A DNA stretch of 38,261 nt from Flavobacteriales bacterium (GTDB taxonomy: Bacteria > Bacteroidota > Bacteroidia > Flavobacteriales > Flavobacteriaceae): assembly GCA_026985675.1 (NCBI GenBank), contig JALSPZ010000158.1, positions 1 through 38,261 on the forward strand, given 5' to 3'. The notes under the pieces were generated by a model. The model was not told where the DNA came from, did not search any database, and saw only the letters and a program-made list of their open reading frames with translations. The position numbers and the translations under genes were made by a program. Positions 27,580 to 37,033 of this stretch are shown here, one piece after another (the stretch's first letter is position 1; every line of letters starts with the position of its first letter).

Positions 27580-29610
27580 ATGATAAATCCCAAACTCATT
27601 CATCCAAAATCCATTGCGGTAATTGGCGGTTCTGACAATCCGTCGTCGCCGGGTGGAAAAATCATTGAAAATCTTGTAAACCATAAATATCAAGGGAAAA
27701 TATACATTGTAAATCCCAAAAAAGACAAAATAAAAAATTTTAAAGTTTATAAAAATGTTTCTCTGCTTCCCGAAAATATAGACTTAGCCATTATAGCCAT
27801 ATCCGCCAAATATATTGAAGAAACCGTTAAAATTCTTACCGAAGAAAAAAAAACGCAAGCATTTATTATCATTTCGGCAGGTTTCAGCGATGTTGGAGAA
27901 GCTGGAAAAGCATTGGAAAATCGCATAGTTAAACAAATTGAAAAATATAACGGAAGTTTATTGGGACCAAACAATATAGGATTAATCAATAAAAATTATG
28001 CAGGTGTTTTTACAAGTCCCGTTCCAAAATTGGATAAAAACGGCGTGGATTTAATTTCGGGGTCGGGAGCTACCGCCGTTTTTATTATGGAAGCCGCTAT
28101 GCTACAAGGATTGAGTTTTAATAGTGTTTGGACGGTTGGAAATTCGGCACAAATAGGTGTTGAAGAAGTCTTGGAATATATGGATGAAAATTTTGATTTG
28201 GATTCACCTAAAATCAAACTCCTATATATTGAACACATCAAAAATCCTTCAAAATTTTATAAACACGCTCGTTCGTTAAGTCAAAAAGGAGCTAAAATCA
28301 TCGCTATAAAATCCGGTAATTCTCAATCGGGACAAAGAGCCGCAGGTTCACATACCGGAGCTTTGGCTTCTCCTGACTCTGCTGTGCAAGCACTATTCGA
28401 CAAAGCCGGTATTGTTCGGGTAGAAGGTAGAAACGAAATGATTCAAGCGGCTATTGTTCTCAAATACGGAATTCCCAAAGGAAAAAATATTCTTATCGTT
28501 ACCCATGCCGGTGGTCCGGGGGTTATGCTTACGGATATTTTGGAAAAAAACGGAATGAAAGTTCCCGAGATAAAGGATCCTTCAAAAAAGAAACTTTTAG
28601 CAAAACTTTATCCAGGCTCATCTGTTGATAACCCCATCGATTTTTTGGCCACCGGTACTGCAGAACAACTGGATGCCATTTTGAATTATGCAGAAAAATT
28701 TGATGAAATTGATGCAATTGCCGTTATTTTCGGAAGCCCCGGGTTATTTGAAGTTTTTGATGTTTACGATGTATTAGCTAAACATATCATTAAAAATAAA
28801 AAAATCATTTATCCGATTTTGCCTTCCGTCATCAATGTAAAAAAAGAAATTGAATATTTTCATCAAAAAAAATTAGCTTCATTCTCCGATGAAGTTTTGT
28901 TTGCAAAAGCCTTAACCAAAATATATTTTGCTGCCGGGAATTCTGTTATAACCACGTTGGAAAATCATCATACGCCAAACTTGTCAAATGCCGAATTTAT
29001 CAATCAAACGGAAATAAATGAGCTTTTGAAAAAATATAAATTTCCCTTGGTGCAACAACAAATTTTTAATAATGAAAAACAAGCTTGGGAATTTGCTCGA
29101 AAAATTTTACCCGTAGTGCTAAAACCCGAAGGAATATTGCATAAAACCGAACAAAATGCCGTTCGTTTGAATATTTTAAATGAAAAAGATTTTAACCGAA
29201 ATTTTGATGAATTACAAAAAATAAGTCCAACACATAAAGTTTTGGTTCAACAACAAATAAAAGGCGAAGAATTATTCATTGGAGTAAAATATGAAGAAAA
29301 TTTTGGTCACTTATTAATGTTTGGTGCCGGTGGAATATTTATAGAAATTTTAAAAGACTTTCAAACTCTTTTAATTCCTATTGAAGAAAATGAAATTTTG
29401 GATAAATTGAAAAAACTAAAATCTTATCCATTATTTAAAGGAATCAGAGGTAAAAAATCTATTGATATTAATAATTTCGTTGCTTTAATAAAAAGAACCG
29501 ATCAACTTATAAGAGAAAATCCCGATATTATTGAGTTGGATTTCAATCCTGTTATAGCATCGGGAGAAGATTTTTATTTGGTGGATATAAGAATCAAAAA
29601 AGCCCGCTGA
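27580..29610 (+). CDS. Acetate--CoA ligase (ADP-forming), fused alpha/beta subunits
   Basis: IAVIGGSDNPSSPGGKIIENL CoA-binding domain, GQRAAGSHTGALASPDSA (phospho-His site), ATP-grasp FGHLLMFGAGGIFIEILKDFQ, VELDFNPV-like C-terminus. Confidence 0.93.
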   Translation: MINPKLIHPKSIAVIGGSDNPSSPGGKIIENLVNHKYQGKIYIVNPKKDKIKNFKVYKNVSLLPENIDLAIIAISAKYIEETVKILTEEKKTQAFIIISAGFSDVGEAGKALENRIVKQIEKYNGSLLGPNNIGLINKNYAGVFTSPVPKLDKNGVDLISGSGATAVFIMEAAMLQGLSFNSVWTVGNSAQIGVEEVLEYMDENFDLDSPKIKLLYIEHIKNPSKFYKHARSLSQKGAKIIAIKSGNSQSGQRAAGSHTGALASPDSAVQALFDKAGIVRVEGRNEMIQAAIVLKYGIPKGKNILIVTHAGGPGVMLTDILEKNGMKVPEIKDPSKKKLLAKLYPGSSVDNPIDFLATGTAEQLDAILNYAEKFDEIDAIAVIFGSPGLFEVFDVYDVLAKHIIKNKKIIYPILPSVINVKKEIEYFHQKKLASFSDEVLFAKALTKIYFAAGNSVITTLENHHTPNLSNAEFINQTEINELLKKYKFPLVQQQIFNNEKQAWEFARKILPVVLKPEGILHKTEQNAVRLNILNEKDFNRNFDELQKISPTHKVLVQQQIKGEELFIGVKYEENFGHLLMFGAGGIFIEILKDFQTLLIPIEENEILDKLKKLKSYPLFKGIRGKKSIDINNFVALIKRTDQLIRENPDIIELDFNPVIASGEDFYLVDIRIKKAR

Positions 29611-29632
29611 TTTTGCGGGCAATATTTTGATA
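29599..29632. terminator. Hairpin terminator between convergent acs-type and menB genes
   Basis: AAAAAGCCCGC-TGATTTT-GCGGGC followed by AATATTTTG; the A-tract on the other side could serve the opposite strand. Confidence 0.6.
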
Positions 29633-29637
29633 ATTTC

Positions 29638-30453
29638 CTACGGAAATTTAGGAAACTGTTTGAAATTAGGTTTACGTTTTTCCAAAAAGGCTCGTTTTCC
29701 TTCTTGTGCTTCTTCCATAAGATAAAACATAAGTGTTGCATCACCTGCAAATTCCATAAGCCCTCGTTGTCCGTCCAATTCTGCATTCATTGCCCGTTTA
29801 ATCATACGAATAGCCATAGGACTTTTTTCTTGAATCATTTGACACCATTCTACAGTTGTATCTTCCAATTGTTCCAAAGGAACCACTTTATTTACCATTC
29901 CCATTTGTTCGGCTTCTTTTGCCGTATATTGTTTACAAAGAAACCATATTTCCCGTGCTTTTTTCTGTCCGACATGACGAGCCAAATACGAAGAACCGAA
30001 TCCACCGTCAAAACTTCCAACTTTGGGACCGGTCTGTCCGAAACGTGCATTTTCTGAAGCAATAGTTAAATCACAAACTACATGCAAAACATGTCCACCG
30101 CCGATAGCATATCCGTTTACCATAGCAATAACAGGTTTGGGCAATTCACGGATACGTTTGTGAATATCCAAAACATTCAATCTGGGCACACCATCTTTTC
30201 CAATATAACCACCTTTACCTTTCACATTTTGATCGCCTCCCGAACAAAATGCCTTGTCTCCCGCACCTGTCAATACCACAACATCTATATCGGGATCTTC
30301 ACGGCATATCTCCAATGCATCTAAAATTTCTTGATTGGTTTCGGGACGAAAAGCATTGTAAACATGAGGTCGATTAATTGTAATTTTAGCAATTCCCTCA
30401 TAAAAATCAAATAAAATATCCTCGTATTTTTTAATAGTTTTCCACTCTCTCAT
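29638..30453 (-). CDS. menB: 1,4-dihydroxy-2-naphthoyl-CoA synthase
   Basis: [100 protein letters not shown]. Confidence 0.97.
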   Translation of the reverse strand: MREWKTIKKYEDILFDFYEGIAKITINRPHVYNAFRPETNQEILDALEICREDPDIDVVVLTGAGDKAFCSGGDQNVKGKGGYIGKDGVPRLNVLDIHKRIRELPKPVIAMVNGYAIGGGHVLHVVCDLTIASENARFGQTGPKVGSFDGGFGSSYLARHVGQKKAREIWFLCKQYTAKEAEQMGMVNKVVPLEQLEDTTVEWCQMIQEKSPMAIRMIKRAMNAELDGQRGLMEFAGDATLMFYLMEEAQEGKRAFLEKRKPNFKQFPKFP

Positions 30454-30558
30454 ATTGAAAATTTTTGCTTGTAAAAATACAAAAAAGAAATTTTCCTCAG
30501 AAATTAAAGTAAAAAAGAAATTTTTTTGTAATAAATCTGATATTTATCATTTTTTTGT

Positions 30559-30566
30559 TATATTTG
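30559..30566 (+). promoter_or_regulatory. Possible Bacteroidota -7 element for the SQR gene
   Basis: TATATTTG matches TAnnTTTG, 30 nt upstream of the ATG. No TTTG at canonical -33 spacing. Confidence 0.4.
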
Positions 30567-30595
30567 TTGCAATAACAAAATAAAGTAACTCAAAT

Positions 30596-32062
30596 ATGGC
30601 AAAAATTGTAGTTTTGGGATCAGGTATAGCCGGACATACTTCGGCTGCATACTTGAGAAAATGGCTCAACAAAAAACACGAAGTAATTGTTGTGTCTCCC
30701 AATGAGTATTATCAATTTGTACCGTCCAACATATGGGTTGGAGTGGGAAGAATGAAGCCTGAACAAATACGCTTCAAGTTAGAACCCAAATACAAAAAAT
30801 GGGGTATTGATTTCAGACGAGCCAAAGCAACTTCCATTCATCCGGAAGGAGGTAACGGTTCGGATCGTCCTTACGTTACTATTGAATATGTAGGACAGGG
30901 AAAAGAAGGACAAACAGAAACCATAGATTATGATTTCTTGGTAAATGCTACCGGTCCGGCTTTACGTTTTGACAAAACCGAAGGATTAGGTCCTGATAAC
31001 GGCACAACAGTTTCCGTTTGTAATTTTAACCATGCTGCACATGCTTGGGAAGAGTTGCAAAAATCTATTAAAAAAATGGAAAAAGGTGAAAACCAAAATA
31101 TCGTTATTGGAATTGGTCATCCGGGAGCAACTTGTCAAGGAGCCGCATTTGAATATATATTAAATGTATATCATGAAATAGAAAGAAGAGGATTAAATGA
31201 CAAAGCGAACATTACTTTCCTTACCAATGAATATGAAGTTGGTGACTTTGCAATGGGTGGAGCTTATATTAAATACGGAGGTTATATAACCCCTACAAAA
31301 GTATTTACCGAATCATTCTTGGCAGAAAGAGAAATCCGTTGGATCAAAAGAGCCGGTGTTCATAAAGTGGATAAAGAAAAAATTTATTATGAAACTTTGG
31401 ATGGAAATTATCATGAAATAGCATATGATTTTGCAATGCTTATTCCTGCATTTTCAGGTCCCGGCTTAAAAGCTTTTGATAAAAATGGGGAAGATATTAC
31501 TTCCAAACTATTTAAACCCAATGGATTTATGATAGTTGATGCCGATTATACCAAAAAACCATATGAAGAGTGGAAAGCTTCTGATTGGCCGGAAGTAGTA
31601 CAAAATCCGGATTATCCCAATATTTTTGCTCCGGGTATAGCATTTGCTCCGCCGCATACAATTTCCAAACCTTTTACATCTCCAAACGGAACAACTATTG
31701 TACCTGCACCACCCAGAACGGGTATGCCTTCAGGTGTTATGGGTAAAATTGTCGCACAAAACATTCGTGATGTAATCAAAGGTAAAGCTACATTGGATAA
31801 ATTAAAACACCGTGCATCTATGGCTAAAATGGGTGCTGCTTGTATTGTTTCTGCCGGATATGGCATGACCAATGGTATGGCAGCTACAATGACTGTTTTC
31901 CCTATTGTTCAAGACTGGGAAAAATATCCTGAATTCGGACGTTCTTTAACCTATACAATTGGTGAACCCGGATTAGCCGGACACTGGTTAAAGTGGTTTA
32001 TGCATTATATGTTTTTGCATAAAGCCAAAGGATATCCATTCTGGTGGTTATTACCCGAATAG
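30596..32062 (+). CDS. Sulfide:quinone oxidoreductase-like FAD-dependent oxidoreductase
   Basis: N-terminal VVLGSGIAGHTSAAYLRKWL. Three Cys contexts resemble SQR catalytic positions: VSVCNFNHAAHAW, GATCQGAAFEYI, AACIVSAGYGM. C-terminal hydrophobic WLKWFMHYMFLHKAKGYPFWWLLPE. Confidence 0.85.
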   Translation: MAKIVVLGSGIAGHTSAAYLRKWLNKKHEVIVVSPNEYYQFVPSNIWVGVGRMKPEQIRFKLEPKYKKWGIDFRRAKATSIHPEGGNGSDRPYVTIEYVGQGKEGQTETIDYDFLVNATGPALRFDKTEGLGPDNGTTVSVCNFNHAAHAWEELQKSIKKMEKGENQNIVIGIGHPGATCQGAAFEYILNVYHEIERRGLNDKANITFLTNEYEVGDFAMGGAYIKYGGYITPTKVFTESFLAEREIRWIKRAGVHKVDKEKIYYETLDGNYHEIAYDFAMLIPAFSGPGLKAFDKNGEDITSKLFKPNGFMIVDADYTKKPYEEWKASDWPEVVQNPDYPNIFAPGIAFAPPHTISKPFTSPNGTTIVPAPPRTGMPSGVMGKIVAQNIRDVIKGKATLDKLKHRASMAKMGAACIVSAGYGMTNGMAATMTVFPIVQDWEKYPEFGRSLTYTIGEPGLAGHWLKWFMHYMFLHKAKGYPFWWLLPE

Positions 32063-32094
32063 TATAATTTATCAATAACTAAAAATTTATAATT

Positions 32095-32268
32095 ATGAAA
32101 CATAAGTCTCATTTAACCAAATATACACGGGGATACAATGAATTCGCATATGCCCCTATTCCAACTAAATTTACCAGATTTTTGCGTAAATGTATTATTT
32201 ATCAAGCTTTTCGTTGGATTGTTCTTAATATCAAAATTTTAAGAATTGTAGCGTTTGGTCACTCCTAA
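32095..32268 (+). CDS. Small ORF of 57 aa downstream of SQR, not in the supplied ORF track
   Basis: ATG at 32095, TAA at 32266-32268: MKHKSHLTKYTRGYNEFAYAPIPTKFTRFLRKCIIYQAFRWIVLNIKILRIVAFGHS. Lies 32 nt after the SQR stop and before the terminator. Confidence 0.65.
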   Translation: MKHKSHLTKYTRGYNEFAYAPIPTKFTRFLRKCIIYQAFRWIVLNIKILRIVAFGHS

Positions 32269-32283
32269 AATATAATATTTACA

Positions 32284-32318
32284 GACAAAAAAGCGGGCAA
32301 TTTGCCCGCTTTTTTGTC
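32284..32318. terminator. Bidirectional Rho-independent terminator between SQR/small ORF and pnp
   Basis: GACAAAAAAGCGGGCAATTTGCCCGCTTTTTTGTC is a near-perfect palindrome with A and T tracts on opposite sides, between convergent transcripts. Confidence 0.9.
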
Positions 32319-32336
32319 TTTTTAAAATTTATTTAC

Positions 32337-34493
32337 TTATTTACCCTCATTCTTACTTTTGGCTTGGTCTCTTCTTTCAGGTTTTGGTAATAAAACTTTT
32401 CGAGAAAGTTTCATTTTACCTCGTTGATCTTTTCCTATTAATTTCACTTTAACTATTTGTCCTTCTTTTAATTCATCTTCAACTTTATTTACACGTTTCC
32501 AATCTATTTCAGAAATATGTAACAAACCTTCTGTTCCAGGAGCTATTTCAACAAAAGCACCAAAATCTTTAATTGAAGTTACTTTCCCTTCATAAACTTC
32601 CCCTATTTCTGGTTCAAAAGTGATAATAGCAATTCTATCAAGTACTTTTTGAATTTTATCCATATCAGTTCCCATAATTTCAATAATTCCTTTACCATCT
32701 ACTTCTTCAATAACAATGGTTGTATCAGTATCTTCTTGCAATTGTTGAATATCTTTTCCTCCTTTTCCAATAACTGCGCCGATATAATCTTTATCTATTT
32801 CAATTTTTACCATTTTTGGTACAAAATCCTTTACTTGCGGACGAGGAGCTGAAATAGATTTTTCCATTTCTCCCATAATATGCATACGCCCTTCTTTGGC
32901 TTGATGCAATGCCTTCTCTAGTATCTCTCTTTTCAAATCTTTAATCTTGATATCCATTTGGCAAGCAGTAATACCATCTTTGGTACCGGTAACTTTAAAA
33001 TCCATATCTCCCAAATGATCTTCATCTCCTAAAATATCCGAAAGAACAGCATATTTTTTGGAATCTTCATCATAAATCAATCCCATAGCAATACCTGAAA
33101 CTGGTTTTTTAAGTTGTATTCCTGCATCCATAAGCGCCATAGAGCCGGCACAAACCGTTGCCATAGATGAAGAACCGTTAGATTCCAAAATATCGGAAAC
33201 TACACGAATAGTATATGGACTATCCTCGGGAATCATAGGTTCCAAAGCTCTTTGAGCCAAGTGTCCATGCCCTATTTCCCGACGTGAAGTTCCACGTAAA
33301 GGTCTGGCTTCACCGGTTGAAAAGGGAGGAAAATTATAGTGTAAATAAAAACGCTCTTCATCTTGTTGAGTAGCACCGTCAATAATATTGACATCTCTTG
33401 AAGTTCCCAAGGTTACAGTTGCCAAGGCTTGGGTTTCTCCTCTGGTAAAAATTGCAGAACCATGAACCGTAGGTAAATAATCTACTTCAGTCCATATGGG
33501 TCTGATTTCAGTAGTTTTTCTACCATCCAGGCGAATTCCCTCCACTAAAACCAAATCTCTAACAGCCTTCTTTTTAACTTTATCAAAATAACTACCTATT
33601 AATTTTCCTTTTTCTTCTATTTCTTCTTCCGAAAAATTCTCCAATAAAGCATCTTTAATTTTAGAAAATTTATCCGAACGTTCTTGTTTGCCTAAACCTT
33701 CTTTTGCTACTTCATATAATTTTGAATAAACTTCTCTCTCAATGGTATCATAAAGTACTTCGTCTTCCTCAATTTTATCATAATCTCTTTTTGTTTTAGA
33801 CTTTTCAATCTTTTCTGCCAATTTTTTTATTCCAGCAATTTGATTTTTAATGGCTTGATGAGCAAATTCAATTGCTTCTATCATTTCTTCTTCCGATACC
33901 TCCTCCATTTGTCCTTCTACCATAGTTACGGAATCATCAGTTCCTCCCACCATTAAATCAATAGTTGCATTCTTCATTTCGGCTAATGCCGGATTTATTT
34001 TTAATTCACCGTTTATTTTTGCAACTCTAACTTCAGATATGGGTCCTTCAAATGGAATATCCGAAACGGCAAGTGCTGCGGATGCTGCCAGCCCTGCCAA
34101 AGAATCTGCTTGAACATTTTCATCAAAAGACATCAATTGTATCATTACTTGTGTCTCTGCATGATAATCTTTTGGAAACAAAGGACGTAGCACTCTGTCA
34201 ACTAATCGCATAACAAGGATTTCTTCTGTTGAAGGACGTCCTTCCCGTTTAAAAAATCCACCGGGAAATTTTCCGGCCGAAGCAAACTTTTCTCTATAAT
34301 CTACCGTTAGCGGTAAAAAGTCAATATCAGGATTGATATCTTTGGAAGCAACTGCTGTTGCCAATAACATGGTATCCCCCATTCTAACTACAACAGATCC
34401 ATCAGCTTGTTTAGCTAATTTTCCTGTCTCTATAATAATTTCTCTTCCATCATCTAATTTGATGATTTCTTGTATAGGTTGTGGTTTATTCAT
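32337..34493 (-). CDS. pnp: Polyribonucleotide nucleotidyltransferase
   Basis: RNase PH domains ([45 protein letters not shown]), KH domain ([19 protein letters not shown]), S1 domain ([33 protein letters not shown]). Confidence 0.98.
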   Translation of the reverse strand: MNKPQPIQEIIKLDDGREIIIETGKLAKQADGSVVVRMGDTMLLATAVASKDINPDIDFLPLTVDYREKFASAGKFPGGFFKREGRPSTEEILVMRLVDRVLRPLFPKDYHAETQVMIQLMSFDENVQADSLAGLAASAALAVSDIPFEGPISEVRVAKINGELKINPALAEMKNATIDLMVGGTDDSVTMVEGQMEEVSEEEMIEAIEFAHQAIKNQIAGIKKLAEKIEKSKTKRDYDKIEEDEVLYDTIEREVYSKLYEVAKEGLGKQERSDKFSKIKDALLENFSEEEIEEKGKLIGSYFDKVKKKAVRDLVLVEGIRLDGRKTTEIRPIWTEVDYLPTVHGSAIFTRGETQALATVTLGTSRDVNIIDGATQQDEERFYLHYNFPPFSTGEARPLRGTSRREIGHGHLAQRALEPMIPEDSPYTIRVVSDILESNGSSSMATVCAGSMALMDAGIQLKKPVSGIAMGLIYDEDSKKYAVLSDILGDEDHLGDMDFKVTGTKDGITACQMDIKIKDLKREILEKALHQAKEGRMHIMGEMEKSISAPRPQVKDFVPKMVKIEIDKDYIGAVIGKGGKDIQQLQEDTDTTIVIEEVDGKGIIEIMGTDMDKIQKVLDRIAIITFEPEIGEVYEGKVTSIKDFGAFVEIAPGTEGLLHISEIDWKRVNKVEDELKEGQIVKVKLIGKDQRGKMKLSRKVLLPKPERRDQAKSKNEGK

Positions 34494-34531
34494 AATTTCA
34501 TTTTTTTCTATTAAAAAATAAGTTCAAAAAT

Positions 34532-34605
34532 AAAAAGCTGCCCTGGTTTATAAAGGTTTACATCCTTAAAAGGATATAAAACCAAATTTTCCCGGACAGC
34601 TTTTT
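34532..34605 (-). ncRNA. Nested hairpin/attenuator or processing structure between rpsO and pnp
   Basis: Outer stem AAAAAGCTGcCCtGG with CCcGGaCAGCTTTTT; inner stem GGTTTaCATCCTT with AAGGATataAAACC. A T tract follows the outer stem on the minus strand. Confidence 0.7.
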
Positions 34606-34612
34606 AATAGAC

Positions 34613-34882
34613 TTATTTTCTAAGTCCTAATTCTTTAATAATTTTACGATATCTTTCTATATCGTTGTTTTTCAAGTAGTTTAATAGACTACGTCTTTTT
34701 CCAACTAGTTTAACCAAAGCTTTTTCGGTACTGTAGTCATGTTTGTTCTTTTTCAAATGTTCAGTCAGATGTTTAATTCTAAACGTAAACAATGCAATTT
34801 GTCCTTCGGGAGAACCCGTATCTGTTTCGGATTTTCCGTACTTAGCGAAAATTTCTTTTTTAATTTCTGGTGTTAAATACAT
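34613..34882 (-). CDS. rpsO: 30S ribosomal protein S15
   Basis: 89 aa; [70 protein letters not shown]. Confidence 0.98.
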   Translation of the reverse strand: MYLTPEIKKEIFAKYGKSETDTGSPEGQIALFTFRIKHLTEHLKKNKHDYSTEKALVKLVGKRRSLLNYLKNNDIERYRKIIKELGLRK

Positions 34883-34985
34883 GCCAATATTGTTTTAATG
34901 ATTATTATGTATGTTTTCAAGCTGCAAAAATACTATTTTTATTTTGATTAACAATACTTTGTTAAAAAAAGTTTTAAGAAAAATC

Positions 34986-35336
34986 AATCCTGTCCTAAAT
35001 AAATTTAATTTTTACTTTTTCCATCGATGAACATTTCGACTTTGCTCAATGGTAACAAAAAATCTAGGCTGACGAGTATTTTTCTAAATTTTTTGTTCAT
35101 TACACTAAACTGTCTGAACTCGGTTGAACATTTTTTCTAAATATAACATTAACATAACCTCAAACAGCAGACAGTTTTACGTTCCATTCACTTCAAATTT
35201 TACGAAAAATCCTCATATGCCAATAAGGATAGAGTCATTAGCCTGTGAATTTAATCCCATAGCGCTTAAAAATAAACTCAATTCGTTATAAATCAAAACA
35301 TTACTTTTGTTTTAAAAAAATATTTAGGACGGAATT
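34986..35336. repeat. 351-bp noncoding intergenic element with imperfect 16-bp terminal inverted repeats; possible MITE
   Basis: Left end AATCCTGTCCTAAATA (34986-35001). Right end TATTTAGGACGGAATT (35321-35336), reverse complement AATTCCGTCCTAAATA; 14/16 match. No credible ORF inside. Confidence 0.5.
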
Positions 35337-35418
35337 AAGAAAAAATTTTTAAACAAATAATAAGCGTAATTTGTATAATCAATTGTTTTTTTTTAATTTT
35401 AAACAAAAATATTTTTTT

Positions 35419-36120
35419 ATGGAAAAGTCAAGAGAAATTATAGGAAATATTATTAAAGAAGAATCCATCAGTTTAGTCAACCATCACAAATTGCAGGATA
35501 CGGTTGTTATCAATATTGATCGCCCTTTCCCCGGACTTCACGGTTTTGATTTTGATATAATCTCCAAGCCCCGATCCGTGATTATTGCTACTTCGGAACT
35601 ATATTCTTTTGCTAAAATTTTACGAAAAGCTAAAAAAATCAATGCAACTACTGATTTTGATATCAATGCTTCTTTTGCAAAGATAAAATCCGGAAAACAA
35701 ATTATTTATGGTATAAGAATTAAAGGTTTGGATTCTTATGAACAAATTCCGGAATTACAAAAACTACTACAACATTATGGTTTTCAGCTATTAAAAAAGA
35801 AAAAAATATCTACTGATAAGCCTGTTTCCATCAAAATAAGTAAATTTTTCCATATTGAAAAAATAGAAGATAATATTTATAAAGACACCTGCATAAACTC
35901 AATGTATTTTATTGAAATTCCACATTATTTATCTTGGGAGCAATTCAAAGAAATCACCTATAAAATTAAAAACAATATCAGTAATAACAATTATGATGTA
36001 GCCAAAGGTTTATTTTATAAAGACGATACCGTTAAAGATATTGTCAGAATTTACAAACCCAATATATCGAAAGAACTTTTGGAAGAAATAAAAAATAGGT
36101 ATTATAAAGAATTAATATAA
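35419..36120 (+). CDS. Uncharacterised protein directly upstream of and coupled to the LigD-type polymerase gene
   Basis: 233 aa from the internal ATG at 35419 (MEKSREIIGNIIKEESISLVNHHKLQDTVVINIDRPFPGLHGFDFDII...). Stop ends 1 nt before the next ATG. No family recognised. Confidence 0.8.
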   Translation: MEKSREIIGNIIKEESISLVNHHKLQDTVVINIDRPFPGLHGFDFDIISKPRSVIIATSELYSFAKILRKAKKINATTDFDINASFAKIKSGKQIIYGIRIKGLDSYEQIPELQKLLQHYGFQLLKKKKISTDKPVSIKISKFFHIEKIEDNIYKDTCINSMYFIEIPHYLSWEQFKEITYKIKNNISNNNYDVAKGLFYKDDTVKDIVRIYKPNISKELLEEIKNRYYKELI

Positions 36121-36121
36121 T

Positions 36122-37033
36122 ATGACAACAAAAAATTACGAATATTTCAGTTATGAAGTGGATGGATTAATAATTGAATCCAAACATCCGGATAAGTTAT
36201 ATTGGCCTGAAGCCGGTGTTACAAAAAAAGATTTAATGGATTACTATAATAAGATTGGGGATTATATGATGCCATTTTTAAAAGAAAGACCGCTTACTTT
36301 ACATTTTTTTCCTTATGGAATACATAAATTTTCTTTTTATAAACGAGATTATGATATAAAAGCTCCCGAAGAATTTATAAAAACATATCTTTATGAGGAA
36401 GCTACACAAGATAAAGTTATGCGTGTGCCTGTAGTGAAAAACAAAGCCGGATTGGTGTATTTAGCCTCACGCGGTTGTCTGGAGATTCATGCTTGGGGGT
36501 CAACTTATCCGGATTTTGAGCTTCCTGATTTAGCTATTTTTGATTTGGATATTGGGGGGCATGTTCCATTTGAAAAAGTTATAGAAACAGCTAACATTTT
36601 GAAACAAGAATTGGATCGTAGAAATATTAAAGCTTTTCCCAAAACTTCCGGTGGAACCGGTATGCATGTATATATCCCTTTAAAAAAAATATACACATTT
36701 GATCAAGTAAGAGAATGGACTTTGGAGGTAGCTTTATTTCTATCAGAAAAATATCCCAATTTAATCACTACCAATAAACAACAAAGAAAAACTCATAGTG
36801 GAGATAAGGTAGTGTTAGATTATTTGCAAAATGCCATCACTAGAAATACGGCTGCTCCATATACTCCAAGAGCTAATCCGGAAGCAAAAGTTTCCACTCC
36901 ACTCCAATGGGAAGAAATTGAAAGAGGTAATTTTACTCCTTCTGATTTTACTATTAAAACTATTCCCGAAAGATTAAAAAACATCGGAAACCCTTTTGAA
37001 TATTTATTTAAAAATCCTCAAGTATTAAACTAA
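36122..37033 (+). CDS. Stand-alone LigD-type polymerase/primase (AEP superfamily)
   Basis: HPDKLYWPEAGVTKKDLMDYYNKIGDYMMPFLKERPLTLHFFPYGIHKFSFYKRD, LAIFDLDIG (catalytic Asp pair), KTSGGTGMHVYIPL, VVLDYLQNAITRNTAAPYTPRANPEAKVSTPLQWEEI. No ligase domain. Confidence 0.92.
   Translation: MTTKNYEYFSYEVDGLIIESKHPDKLYWPEAGVTKKDLMDYYNKIGDYMMPFLKERPLTLHFFPYGIHKFSFYKRDYDIKAPEEFIKTYLYEEATQDKVMRVPVVKNKAGLVYLASRGCLEIHAWGSTYPDFELPDLAIFDLDIGGHVPFEKVIETANILKQELDRRNIKAFPKTSGGTGMHVYIPLKKIYTFDQVREWTLEVALFLSEKYPNLITTNKQQRKTHSGDKVVLDYLQNAITRNTAAPYTPRANPEAKVSTPLQWEEIERGNFTPSDFTIKTIPERLKNIGNPFEYLFKNPQVLN

Noticed and set aside
29704-30324. Plus-strand ORFs opposite menB
   Set aside because: The minus-strand MenB signature is continuous; the plus-strand translations are compositionally odd shadows.
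34883-35418. A protein-coding gene in the intergenic gap
   Set aside because: No ORF of credible length or composition was found; stops are frequent in all frames.
36545-36556. DLDI instead of DLDP in the LigD-type polymerase as evidence of inactivation
   Set aside because: Both metal-binding Asp residues and the other motifs are retained, so a pseudoenzyme call is not supported.
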